A DNA stretch of 64,000 bases from Methylogaea oryzae (GTDB lineage Bacteria > Pseudomonadota > Gammaproteobacteria > Methylococcales > Methylococcaceae): assembly GCF_019669985.1 (NCBI RefSeq), contig NZ_AP019782.1, positions 550,501 to 614,500 of the forward strand. The letters run 5' to 3'. Each line of letters opens with the position of its first letter. Within the stretch, counting starts at the first letter, position 1. Below are positions 1 through 8,520 of the stretch, one piece after another. The notes under the pieces were generated by a model. The model was not told where the DNA came from. It saw nothing but the letters and a program-made list of their open reading frames with translations, and searched no databases. The position numbers were made by a program, and so were the translations under genes.

Positions 1-1
1 C

Positions 2-487
2 GAAGGTCGAGATTACGTACTGTTGGGGGAAGGTTCGGGGGCGTCCTTGAGCTTGTCTTTGCAGGGTGAGTTGCAGAATAAGCGGATTACGTCGCTGCGC
101 ATAACGGCCCAATTCGTCGAGGAACAACGATTCGAGTCCTCTACGATCTTGGAGCCGGGGAAAATTAGTCAATCGGAGGGGCTTTCGTTCGATTATCCGC
201 TACCAATGAATGAGGACTCCGCCGATACGCAGGAATCGCCCAAGCGGTCTCCCTTTGTTCTGCTTGAGGATGGAAACTTTTTGCCGTTCCCACACGCGCT
301 GCACGACGACATAAGGAAGTTGGGCAAAGGGCGGTATTCTCATTGGAAATCCGCGTTGATTTTCTCCAGTTCGGACGGGTCCGATCCGCGCAACAACGGC
401 AGGCGTTATGTGTTCGCCAAGCCAGATGAAAGTGGGCGCACGGTTCGCGTGGATTTCGACTTCAATACTCCGGCGGTTCGGCTATGA
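2..487 (+). CDS. C-terminal part of an unrecognised protein; gene begins before the window
   Basis: The reading frame is open to the left edge, so only the last 161 or so residues are visible. The TTG at 23 is an internal codon and need not be a start. The visible part has no membrane segment. It alternates short hydrophobic and charged stretches, which suggests a beta-rich accessory domain, and ends in an aromatic and Ser/Asp-rich stretch (RYSHW, FSSSDGSDPRNNGRRY). I do not recognise the family. The stop overlaps the ATG of the carbamoyltransferase by 4 nt (ATGA), so the two are translationally coupled and this protein probably belongs to the same polysaccharide operon. A sugar-modifying or export-associated role is only inference from context. 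Confidence 0.7.
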   Translation, partial: EGRDYVLLGEGSGASLSLSLQGELQNKRITSLRITAQFVEEQRFESSTILEPGKISQSEGLSFDYPLPMNEDSADTQESPKRSPFVLLEDGNFLPFPHALHDDIRKLGKGRYSHWKSALIFSSSDGSDPRNNGRRYVFAKPDESGRTVRVDFDFNTPAVRL

Positions 488-2319
488 CAACGATTCTGGG
501 AATTTCCGCTTTTTACCACGACGCCGCAGCAGCAATCGTCCGTGACGGCAAAATCATCGCCGCAGCCCAAGAAGAGCGCTTCACACGGAAGAAAGGCGAT
601 TCGTCGTTTCCGGCGCACGCCATCGATTATTGCCTGCGGGCCGCCGGCATCGACGAGTCCGAGATAGACCATGTGGTGTTTTACGAGCACCCGCTGACCC
701 ACTTCGAGCGGTTGATGACCGTTTACCATCTGTCGGCGCCTCACAGCCTCAAGAGTTATTTGGAGGCGTTTCCGACTTGGTTGACCAATAAGTTATGGAC
801 CGACCGGGTGATCGCGCGCGAACTGGACTGGAAGAAGCCGATTCAGTTTTGCGATCACCATTTGTCGCATGCGGCAGCGGCGTTCTATCCGTCTCCGTTC
901 GAGGAGGCGGCGATTTTGACCATCGACGGCGTCGGCGAGTGGTCCACTACTACCTACGGGATGGGAAGGGGGAATCATATCGAGTTGTTGAAGGAGATTC
1001 GGTTTCCCAACTCGGTGGGCTTGTTGTATTCGGCGTTCACTTTTTTCACCGGCTTTAAAATCAATAGCGGCGAATATAAGTTGATGGGGCTGGCCCCTTA
1101 CGGCAAGACCAAATACGTCGATCTTATATTCGATAAATTGATTAATGTCGGGGAGGACGGCTCGGTTCAGTTGAACCAGCGCTATTTCGACTACGTCGGC
1201 GGTCTTGCCATGACCAACGCCGCCTTTGCCGAACTTTTCGGCGGAGCCCCTCGGGAGCCGGAGTCCGAGATCACGCAGCGAGAGATGGATATTGCCGCCA
1301 GCATCCAGGCGGTACTGAACGAGATCGTCCTCAAAATGGCCCGTCATGTGAAGGCGGAGACCGGTGCCAAAAATCTGGTGCTCGCCGGCGGCGTGGCGCT
1401 TAACGTCGTGTCCACCGGCTTGCTGTCTCGCCAGGGGATTTTCGACGAAATCTGGATACAGCCGGCCGCCGGGGATTCCGGCAGCAGTTTGGGGGCGGCG
1501 CTATGGTATTGGCACCAGCGGTTGGGAAATAAACGCGTTGTCGAGAAACCGGACGGGATGCAGGGTTCCTTTCTCGGTCCCGCTATTCTTCCGGAATCGG
1601 AAGCGGATGACCGTGTTCTCGAAAAGCTGGGCGCGGTGTGGGAGTCGCTGCCGGAGCAGCAGCTACAGGAGCGAATGGCGCAGCTGATTGCCGAGGGAAA
1701 AGTGGTCGCCGTGGCTCGGGGCCGCATGGAATGGGGGCCTCGCGCCCTGGGCGCGCGTTCGATTCTGGGGGACGCCCGTTCGCCCAAAATGCAGACGCAT
1801 ATGAACATCAAGATCAAGTTCCGCGAGAGCTTCCGTCCGTTCGCGCCGATGGTTCTTGCGGAGGACGCCACCACATACTTCGACATCACGCAGGAAAGCC
1901 CCTATATGCTGTTGGCTTATCCGGTGCGCGATGAGCAACGCATTTCGCTCACCGAGGAACAGCGGAAGTTGTGGGGCATCGATCTATTGAACGTGCCGCG
2001 CAGCAAAATTCCTGCCGTGACGCACGTGGATTATTCGGCCCGCGTTCAAACCATCGATACCACGCGGAATCCTTTCATCTACGGGGTGATCTCGGCGTTC
2101 AAGCGGCAAACCGGTTGCAGCGTGATCATCAACACGTCGTTCAACGTGCGGGGCGAGCCGATAGTGAATACCGTCGAGGACGCCTATCGTTGCTTCATGG
2201 CGACGGATATCGATTGTTTGGTCGCGGGCAATCGCCTGCTCGAGCGACACAAACAGAACAATGCTCCGATGACCGACGAGGAGCGCGACACCTGGCTGCG
2301 GAGATTCGACCTTGACTAA
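484..2319 (+). CDS. Carbamoyltransferase, NodU/CmcH family
   Basis: The 611-residue length is normal for the NodU/CmcH/TobZ O-carbamoyltransferases, which move a carbamoyl group from carbamoyl phosphate, via carbamoyl-AMP, to a hydroxyl of a sugar or antibiotic. The N-terminal Kae1-like domain shows the family start (GISAFYHDAAAA) and the metal-binding histidine stretch DHHLSHA near residues 123-129, followed by TIDGVGEW. A glycine-rich LAGGVALN lies near residue 300. The C-terminal carbamoyltransferase domain has the signature GRMEWGPRALGARS near residue 413. It starts inside the stop of the preceding gene and its own end overlaps the next gene by 8 nt. In this cluster the likely substrate is a sugar of the surface polysaccharide. 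The family is certain, the acceptor is not. Confidence 0.95.
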   Translation: MTTILGISAFYHDAAAAIVRDGKIIAAAQEERFTRKKGDSSFPAHAIDYCLRAAGIDESEIDHVVFYEHPLTHFERLMTVYHLSAPHSLKSYLEAFPTWLTNKLWTDRVIARELDWKKPIQFCDHHLSHAAAAFYPSPFEEAAILTIDGVGEWSTTTYGMGRGNHIELLKEIRFPNSVGLLYSAFTFFTGFKINSGEYKLMGLAPYGKTKYVDLIFDKLINVGEDGSVQLNQRYFDYVGGLAMTNAAFAELFGGAPREPESEITQREMDIAASIQAVLNEIVLKMARHVKAETGAKNLVLAGGVALNVVSTGLLSRQGIFDEIWIQPAAGDSGSSLGAALWYWHQRLGNKRVVEKPDGMQGSFLGPAILPESEADDRVLEKLGAVWESLPEQQLQERMAQLIAEGKVVAVARGRMEWGPRALGARSILGDARSPKMQTHMNIKIKFRESFRPFAPMVLAEDATTYFDITQESPYMLLAYPVRDEQRISLTEEQRKLWGIDLLNVPRSKIPAVTHVDYSARVQTIDTTRNPFIYGVISAFKRQTGCSVIINTSFNVRGEPIVNTVEDAYRCFMATDIDCLVAGNRLLERHKQNNAPMTDEERDTWLRRFDLD

Positions 2320-2917
2320 CGTGGAAATCGGTTTTTTGGCGCGCAGGCGCTTTCGGGAATCGTCGCGGGAACTGACGCAGTTGCTTGTGCTCGGTTTTGG
2401 CATTTCTTTCATCCTGATGGGCGTCGGCGCATACAAATACTTCATCGTCATCGGCGCGTGGGATGCGTTGTGGAAAGCCGCCATGTGGGGTGGCGTCGCC
2501 GCTTTGTTGGTGACCTTGATCGTTCCGTATTTTTGGTTGTTGCCGGAGCGCGTGTTGCGGAAATTCGGTAACTGGGTCGGTCACGGCCTGATGAAGATTA
2601 TCCTGGTCGCGGTTTATTACGGGCTGATATGGCCGGTGGGCGCGATTATGAGATCTCGGCGGGGGACGCATCCGCTATACGCCTGGGGCGCGCAGCCCAC
2701 CGAGGGAATGGAGGGGTGGCATGGCAAGACGCTGCCTTACGATGTGGCTAACGAGGCCGGCTCCGGGAATCTGGGGTTATACAAGGTATTGCTGTTCTTT
2801 GTCCGTCAGGGGCATTTTTTACTTTTGCCGGTTTTGATCGTCTTGATTTCCTTGGGCGTGGCGCTGTTTTTCTTGCAAACATCGGCCTTGGCGCCTTTCA
2901 TCTACACGCTGTTTTAG
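2312..2917 (+). CDS. Membrane protein joining SxtJ-like and DUF5989-like segments
   Basis: The protein has 201 residues. TTG is the chosen start because GGAG at 2300-2303 sits 8 nt before it; a GTG at 2321 is an alternative. Residues 1-140 contain two hydrophobic helices and a third stretch (GLIWPVGAIMR) like SxtJ of saxitoxin-type loci. The last 45 residues (FVRQGHFLLLPVLIV, then SSALAPFIYTLF) match the whole of the small family DUF5989, including its characteristic ending. These two families usually occur as separate small genes beside carbamoyltransferases; here they form one chain. The gene overlaps the carbamoyltransferase by 8 nt, so the products are probably made in step and may form a membrane-bound complex. 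The biochemical role of either segment is unknown. Confidence 0.8.
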   Translation: MTNVEIGFLARRRFRESSRELTQLLVLGFGISFILMGVGAYKYFIVIGAWDALWKAAMWGGVAALLVTLIVPYFWLLPERVLRKFGNWVGHGLMKIILVAVYYGLIWPVGAIMRSRRGTHPLYAWGAQPTEGMEGWHGKTLPYDVANEAGSGNLGLYKVLLFFVRQGHFLLLPVLIVLISLGVALFFLQTSALAPFIYTLF

Positions 2918-3030
2918 CGGCCGAAAAAAGTCGGCAACGCGTCTCGCTGCCGGGGCGCTTGCCGTCCTTCCGGCGGACAGGCGCGTCCGGCGTTGGGTAG
3001 CCTAAGGGGCGAGCGTTAAGGCGGCGTCGG

Positions 3031-3053
3031 ATTTTCCGCGGCATGCGGAAAAT
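3031..3053. other. Perfect 9-bp hairpin in the leader of the large glycosyltransferase gene
   Basis: Arms ATTTTCCGC (3031-3039) and GCGGAAAAT (3045-3053) enclose the loop GGCAT. No T-run follows, so it is not a standard intrinsic terminator. It lies in the 232-bp gap 2918-3149, the longest untranslated stretch in the glycan cluster, about 100 nt before the next start codon. It could be an mRNA-stability or transcript-processing element; the sequence alone does not say. Confidence 0.5.
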
Positions 3054-3149
3054 ATCCAGGAATTCCCGACACCGGTGTTTCGGTTGCCCGTCCGGCGAGT
3101 GGCGGCGCGAATCCACTTTGCGGTTTTGTTTTTTCATTGGCGACACTGT

Positions 3150-6104
3150 ATGGCAATTAAAGATTTGCTTACCGCTGTGAGGCAGCGTATTGGGGCCGTT
3201 AGCAAGGAGGACCTGCCGGGCATGCTCGGCATCGAGTCCGACGATACCCCCGTGATTCACTTGCTCAAGGGCGTTGTGGTGACGCAACGACTCGACACCT
3301 TGGCGGGGGAGATCGAGGGGCTCAGCATACAGTTCGCCACCTTTCGCCGAAAAAACACCTGCGCCGTCGACGCGGTGGTCCACACCGCCGACGGTACCGT
3401 GATTCACCAAGAGCGTTGGCCTGCCGGCGACTTGGTGGATAACGCTTACCGCTGGCTTGAGCTGGCCGGGCCGATTCCCGTCGTCGAGGGAGGGATATGG
3501 CTGTCGCTGAAATCCGACGACGCCACGCCGGAGAACAACGTTGCGATCTGGCGCGCGGCCTCCGGCCGAAGCGATGTGTTGCTGCGCCGCCGCCTGGGCG
3601 CGGTAATGGTCAAAAGCCGGTTGCAAGGGCAAAGTCTGCCCGGGTTTTATTTGTCGCTGAATTTCCAGAGTTCAACCAGCCTGCTCAGTTATCGGCGCGC
3701 CGCGGAAGAAAATCGTCCCGGGTCGGAAAAGGTGGCGTTGTATTTGGATGAAACCGGCGGCGATTCGATGGAGTGGGCCGTATCTTGCTGCCAGCAGGCG
3801 CAGATACCTTATGCCGTCGTCCGAGGCTCGGAAAGTTTAGCCAAGGTATCCCCTCGAATCGTGCTGTTGTCGGCCGCTCTGCCCACGGAGTCTGCTCGGA
3901 AAGTCGCGGCCCAGTCCCGTGCCTTGAATGTTCCGGTGGCCATTTTGGCGCGGGAGTCGGACGGCACGGCTTCGCCGAATAAGGACCATTGGCCGAGTTT
4001 TGCGGATTATCTCCTAGCGGGCGAGGAGCGGGCGCTGGGATTGTTCCGGCACAGCGCGTTGATCGACGAATCGAGCTTCGGCGCGGCAATCGAGCGAGCG
4101 ATCGAGTCCTATAGGGCCAGGCGCACGCCGCGGATGTCCATCGTCACGATTCTGCACGCGAAGGCCGAGCAAATCGGTCCTGTGTTGGAATCCTATTTCA
4201 GGCAAAGCTACAAAGGCGAGCTTGAGATCGTTTTTGTCGATGACGCCAGCCGGTCCGACGAATCGAGCCTGATCGAGGCGGGGTTCAAGGAGATGTCTTC
4301 CCGTTACGACACGAACGGGCGAATCTCGTTCAAGATCCTGCGCAACGAAAAGAATCTCGGCAATTGCGTTTCCAGGAATCGAGGCATTGCCGAAGCAACC
4401 GGCGATATCGTCATCGTGATCGACGCCGATTGCATGCTGAACCGCGACTTTCTTCAAGCCCATGCGGATGCCCATTCCTATCTCGACGGCGATGTGGTGA
4501 TAGGTCCGCTGAATATCGAAAGCGAAGACGCTGCGCCGCTGCCTTTCCTGTTCGATCTGGAAAATAACCCGCGGCGCGCTCTGGATCTTTCGGATCTTCA
4601 GGACCCGGTTAACCTCGAAAGTTTCCTAAACTGCATTACGCGCAATTTTTCGATCAAGAAATCCGCCATCATCGAGCCCCTGTTCGATCCGCTGTTTTCC
4701 TATTCCATGGATCCCAACTCGGGATTCGGTTGGGAGGATGTGGAAATGGGCTATCGCTTGTACAAGCGCGGTATTCGTCCGAAGTTTACCAACGACGCCT
4801 TCACCGTGCATATCTCCCATGCCTCGAGCGTGCCGGAATCGGAAAAAGTCGCCCGTTCGTTGAAGAATTTCTGGCGACTATATGAAAAACATCCCGAATT
4901 GGGTTTCGTCGCTCGCCGTTGGTCGCTCAGCACGTTTGCCAAGCTGAAGACATTTGGCGCGGCCTGCGGGGCCAGCGTCGCCGGGAATGAGGACGTCGAT
5001 AAGTTAAATGACTACTTCTCCCGAATCTCCAGGACGGCATCCAGCAAACCCGTCAAGCGCCGATTGCGCGTGCTGACTTATCGTTGGCACGTTCCGCATC
5101 AGTACGAGTTGTACAAACTAGGGCACGAGTTTTATCTGGCCACCGGATTAGGCTCTCCCCTGTGCGAAATGTGGGAGTTCGGTCAGCGCCCGTTCCCGCC
5201 CAACGCGAAGTTTATTAAGGCGGACAAGATCCGCGAGGAGGAGTTTGACCTCGCGCTGCTGCATTTCGACGAAAACGTCCTGTCCTATGAAAACACCAAC
5301 GGGGAGATCGGCCCCGAGTGGGGGGCAGCCTTCCGCTGGTTCGCGGAAAATCTGAGCCTGCCCAAGATCGCCGTTTGCCATGGCACGCCCCAGTTCCATG
5401 GGCAGTATACGCCCGGCTATTCCGGCGACGATCTCATGACCGTGATCGAGCCGGCGCGGGCGCGCCTGGTCGATTACGTGAAGGATATGGAGGTCGTGTG
5501 CAATTCGCATCAAGCGCAAAAGGAATGGGGATTCCATCGATCCCGGGTGATTTGGCACGGTTTCGATCCGGCCGAGTTCCCTCCGTCGACTTACGAACGG
5601 GGGATATTGTCTCCGCTTGGCCCGTTGGTAACGTCGCGGCCTCATTATCGTGGGTATTACTTATACCAGCAGGTATTCAACCAGGATTTCCCTGAGCAGT
5701 TTTCTCCGAGTAAGCTGGCCGTCCCCGAGCCGGATGTGGATTATTCCGGCAACGTGTATGCGTTCGCCAAGTATAAAAATTACGTGGATCAATTGCGCAA
5801 GTACAGCGTCTATTTTAATCCCACCTTGCGTTCGCCCATGCCGAGGGCGCGCGCGGAGCCGATGATGTGCGGCGTGGTTACTGTGAATGCGAATAATCAC
5901 GACGTTGATTTATTTATCAAAAACGGGGTTAACGGGTTTTATTCCAGCGACGCCGATGAATTGCGGGAACATCTTCTGTATTTAATGCGCAATCCCGAGG
6001 CCGTCAAAAAAATGGGGGCCGAGTCCAGGCGAACCGCCATGGACGTCTTCAATCATGACCGCTATCTGGCGGAATGGACCGAGTTGTTGAATAGTGTCAC
6101 CTAA
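3150..6104 (+). CDS. Large multi-domain glycosyltransferase (N-terminal accessory region, GT2, GT4)
   Basis: I start at ATG 3150 (MAIKDLL), giving 984 residues; an in-frame upstream extension to 3075 looks non-coding. Residues 1 to about 320 are an accessory region with a beta-rich first part and a Rossmann-like second part that I cannot name. A GT2 module starts near 327 (MSIVTILHAK) with a DAD metal motif near 423 and the ED motif GWEDVEMGYRLY near 527. A GT4-like module runs from about 637 (RVLTYRWHVPH) to the end, with nucleotide-sugar-site residues in RARAEPMMCGVVTV. GT2 enzymes are usually inverting and GT4 retaining, so one chain may add two sugars or alternate linkages. It lies between the carbamoyltransferase pair and further glycosyltransferases. 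The sugars involved cannot be predicted. Confidence 0.85.
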   Translation: MAIKDLLTAVRQRIGAVSKEDLPGMLGIESDDTPVIHLLKGVVVTQRLDTLAGEIEGLSIQFATFRRKNTCAVDAVVHTADGTVIHQERWPAGDLVDNAYRWLELAGPIPVVEGGIWLSLKSDDATPENNVAIWRAASGRSDVLLRRRLGAVMVKSRLQGQSLPGFYLSLNFQSSTSLLSYRRAAEENRPGSEKVALYLDETGGDSMEWAVSCCQQAQIPYAVVRGSESLAKVSPRIVLLSAALPTESARKVAAQSRALNVPVAILARESDGTASPNKDHWPSFADYLLAGEERALGLFRHSALIDESSFGAAIERAIESYRARRTPRMSIVTILHAKAEQIGPVLESYFRQSYKGELEIVFVDDASRSDESSLIEAGFKEMSSRYDTNGRISFKILRNEKNLGNCVSRNRGIAEATGDIVIVIDADCMLNRDFLQAHADAHSYLDGDVVIGPLNIESEDAAPLPFLFDLENNPRRALDLSDLQDPVNLESFLNCITRNFSIKKSAIIEPLFDPLFSYSMDPNSGFGWEDVEMGYRLYKRGIRPKFTNDAFTVHISHASSVPESEKVARSLKNFWRLYEKHPELGFVARRWSLSTFAKLKTFGAACGASVAGNEDVDKLNDYFSRISRTASSKPVKRRLRVLTYRWHVPHQYELYKLGHEFYLATGLGSPLCEMWEFGQRPFPPNAKFIKADKIREEEFDLALLHFDENVLSYENTNGEIGPEWGAAFRWFAENLSLPKIAVCHGTPQFHGQYTPGYSGDDLMTVIEPARARLVDYVKDMEVVCNSHQAQKEWGFHRSRVIWHGFDPAEFPPSTYERGILSPLGPLVTSRPHYRGYYLYQQVFNQDFPEQFSPSKLAVPEPDVDYSGNVYAFAKYKNYVDQLRKYSVYFNPTLRSPMPRARAEPMMCGVVTVNANNHDVDLFIKNGVNGFYSSDADELREHLLYLMRNPEAVKKMGAESRRTAMDVFNHDRYLAEWTELLNSVT

Positions 6105-6129
6105 GAATAAAAAAGGCGGAGTGTTGAAT

Positions 6130-7497
6130 ATGGCGGATACATCCGGGGCGGCGCGTCGTAGGGTCCTGCTCGTATGCAATGACGTGATCGGCAAGAGGAT
6201 GGCCGGTCCCGCGATTCGTTGCATCGAGTTGGCGACCACGTTGTCTTCGACTTTCGACACCACGGTGACGGCGCCGAAAGTCGATGGAAGCCTCGAGGTT
6301 CCTTTCGCGCTGGTTGAGCCTAGCGATGCCGAGTTCCGAAAGATCGCCGCCGGCAGCGACGTCGTGATCATCCAGGGCGACGCGTTGGCCCGCTATCCAT
6401 TCCTCAAGCAGTTCAAAGGGGTGGTGATAGCCGATTTGTATTGCCCCATTCCGTTGGAGTTTCACCAGGTATCCGACGCCATGCCCGAGGACGCCAGGCA
6501 GGCGCACTGTCTGCACGTTGCCGGCGTCGCCGCGGAACAGCTGAGCTATGCGGATCATTTTTTGTGCGCCAGCGAGAGGCAGCGCGATTTTTGGCTGGGG
6601 GCTTTGGCCGTCGCCGGACGAATCAACGGTCTGAGATGGCCGCGCGCCAGTCACGCCAACATCAATGATTTGATTTCCATCGTGCCGTTCGGATTGCCCG
6701 ATGCCGCGCCGGAGAGAACGACCCGGGCGCTGCGGCGGCAGTTCGACATTCCCGATACCGACTTTGTGGCGATTTGGGGCGGGGGCGTTTACCAGTGGTT
6801 CGACCCGTTGACCATTATTCAAGCCGTGGGCCGGCTGGTCGATGAGGGCGAGCCGATCCATTTGGTGTTCCTCGGCGTGAAACATCCCAATCCGGGGATT
6901 CAGGAGCACGACATGTGCGGCGCCGCGTTGGCCCTTGCGGAACGGTTGGGACTGCGGGACCGTTACGTGCACTTCAATTTGGGTTGGACGGATTACGAGC
7001 AGCGCCAAAATTACTTCCTCGACGCCGACGTGGGCGTGAGCGCGCATTTCGACAATCCGGAGACGCGGTTCGCCTTCCGTACCCGCATGTTGGATTATCT
7101 GTGGTGCGGATTGCCGATTATCACGACACGCGGCGACACGTTCGGCGACGTGGTGGCCAATGAGCAGCTCGGCGAGTCCGTCGATTACGAGGACGTGGAC
7201 GGCTGGGTGTCCGCGCTCAAGCGGATGAAGCGCGACTCCCAGTGGCGCGCGGAATGCGGGCAACGATCGCAGCTTTGCGCGAAAAGCTATCGATGGAGCG
7301 CCGTGACGGCGCAGTTGATCGATTTGATTCGCCGCGTCGAGCCCGCCCGGGACAGGGTGCTCGGCAAAACCCGGCCTCCGGGGCGTTATGGCGACAAAAA
7401 CATCGTTCAGCGCATTTATTATCGGTACCGGTCCGACGGCATGAAGCAGGTGGTTCGCCTGGCTTTTCGGCGGGTGGCGCGCGTATTCGGCGGCTGA
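6130..7497 (+). CDS. Glycosyltransferase, GT4-like
   Basis: ATG 6130 (MADTSGAARR) is preferred over GTG 6094 because GGCGGAG lies just upstream; this gives 455 residues. The protein begins with a Rossmann strand and glycine-rich turn (VLLVCNDVIGKRMAGPAIR) and has the GT-B C-terminal half with GGGVYQWFDP, a central domain resembling WsaF/RfaB-type enzymes, and MLDYLWCGLPIITT where the nucleotide-sugar loop is expected. The usual second Glu of the EX7E motif appears to be Asp. Such enzymes often sit next to ABC-dependent O-antigen exporters. It follows the large bifunctional glycosyltransferase after about 25 nt and likely extends the same glycan. Confidence 0.85.
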   Translation: MADTSGAARRRVLLVCNDVIGKRMAGPAIRCIELATTLSSTFDTTVTAPKVDGSLEVPFALVEPSDAEFRKIAAGSDVVIIQGDALARYPFLKQFKGVVIADLYCPIPLEFHQVSDAMPEDARQAHCLHVAGVAAEQLSYADHFLCASERQRDFWLGALAVAGRINGLRWPRASHANINDLISIVPFGLPDAAPERTTRALRRQFDIPDTDFVAIWGGGVYQWFDPLTIIQAVGRLVDEGEPIHLVFLGVKHPNPGIQEHDMCGAALALAERLGLRDRYVHFNLGWTDYEQRQNYFLDADVGVSAHFDNPETRFAFRTRMLDYLWCGLPIITTRGDTFGDVVANEQLGESVDYEDVDGWVSALKRMKRDSQWRAECGQRSQLCAKSYRWSAVTAQLIDLIRRVEPARDRVLGKTRPPGRYGDKNIVQRIYYRYRSDGMKQVVRLAFRRVARVFGG

Positions 7498-7527
7498 CAT
7501 TATGCGTGACCGATCGGGAATTCGAAC

Positions 7528-8448
7528 ATGAGCGCGAAAGGCAAGGCGGTCGGCGCCGTCGTCGTGACCTATCACCCGGACGCGGCGATGTTGGCGCGGC
7601 TGTTCCAATCGCTCGCCGAGCAGGTCGATTGGGTCGTCGTCGTCGATAACGGGTCGGGGGAAGACGTGCTGGCCTGGATTCGGGCGTATCCCGCGTCAGG
7701 CCAATTCGAGCTGTTGGCATTAGGCGAAAACCAAGGCATCGCCGCCGCTCAGAATGCCGGAATCGTCCGTTTGCGCGAACGGGGGGCGAAATATGTCGTG
7801 CTGTTCGATCACGACAGCGAGCCGGCTCCCGCCATGATCGCAAGCCTGTTGGCGGTTGCGGAGGAAAAAAGCCGGGAGGGCGCGCGCGTCGCCGTTGCGG
7901 CACCTCGCTACAAGTCGTCGGAGGACGAGACGGTCTCCGGTTTTGTCCGGTTGGGGCTGTTGCGTTTTCGACGGATTGCTTGCGACGCGCCACATAGGGT
8001 TGTCGACATCGATTTCGCGATTGCGTCGGGTTCGCTGATCCCGATGGCGACGCTGGACGCCATCGGCGCCATGGATGAAAGTCTTTTCATCGATCACGTC
8101 GACACGGAGTGGTGTTTTCGGGCTCGCTCCCGGGGCTATCGTCTCTACGGCGTGTGCGACGCTTTGATGATTCACCATTTAGGGGAGAGGCGAAAGCGAA
8201 TTTGGTTCCTGCGCTATCGGAACGTGCCTTGCCATTCCCCGTTTCGCTATTACTACATTTTTAGGAATAGCCTGCGTTTGCAGCGACGGCCGTACATGCC
8301 GTTGCGCTGGAAAACGGCCGAGGTGGTGCGGTGCCTGCAATTGTTTATCTATTTCGGCTTTTTCTCGAGTGATCGAGTCGCAAATTTGACCATGATGGTT
8401 TCCGGCTTTTTAGCGGGCTTGCGAAACGATACGGGGAAAATGCCCTGA
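7528..8448 (+). CDS. Glycosyltransferase GT2, rhamnosyltransferase-like
   Basis: The 306-residue protein is close in length and layout to RfbF/RfbN-type rhamnosyltransferases. It opens with GAVVVTYHPD, has the donor-site VVVVDNGS, a DHD metal motif in LFDHDSEP near residue 93, and the acceptor/catalytic stretch DHVDTEWCFRARSRGYRLYG near residue 190. The C-terminal 60 residues are hydrophobic and probably contact the membrane. dTDP-rhamnose is the usual donor for this subgroup, but no rhamnose synthesis gene is visible here, so the sugar is inference. Confidence 0.88.
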   Translation: MSAKGKAVGAVVVTYHPDAAMLARLFQSLAEQVDWVVVVDNGSGEDVLAWIRAYPASGQFELLALGENQGIAAAQNAGIVRLRERGAKYVVLFDHDSEPAPAMIASLLAVAEEKSREGARVAVAAPRYKSSEDETVSGFVRLGLLRFRRIACDAPHRVVDIDFAIASGSLIPMATLDAIGAMDESLFIDHVDTEWCFRARSRGYRLYGVCDALMIHHLGERRKRIWFLRYRNVPCHSPFRYYYIFRNSLRLQRRPYMPLRWKTAEVVRCLQLFIYFGFFSSDRVANLTMMVSGFLAGLRNDTGKMP

Positions 8449-8520
8449 GCGGGGTGTATTCGTGGCCGCCTTTCTAATAGAACCGCGTGACGTGGCGCGT
8501 TCGCGCGCAGGGGAGGGGCT

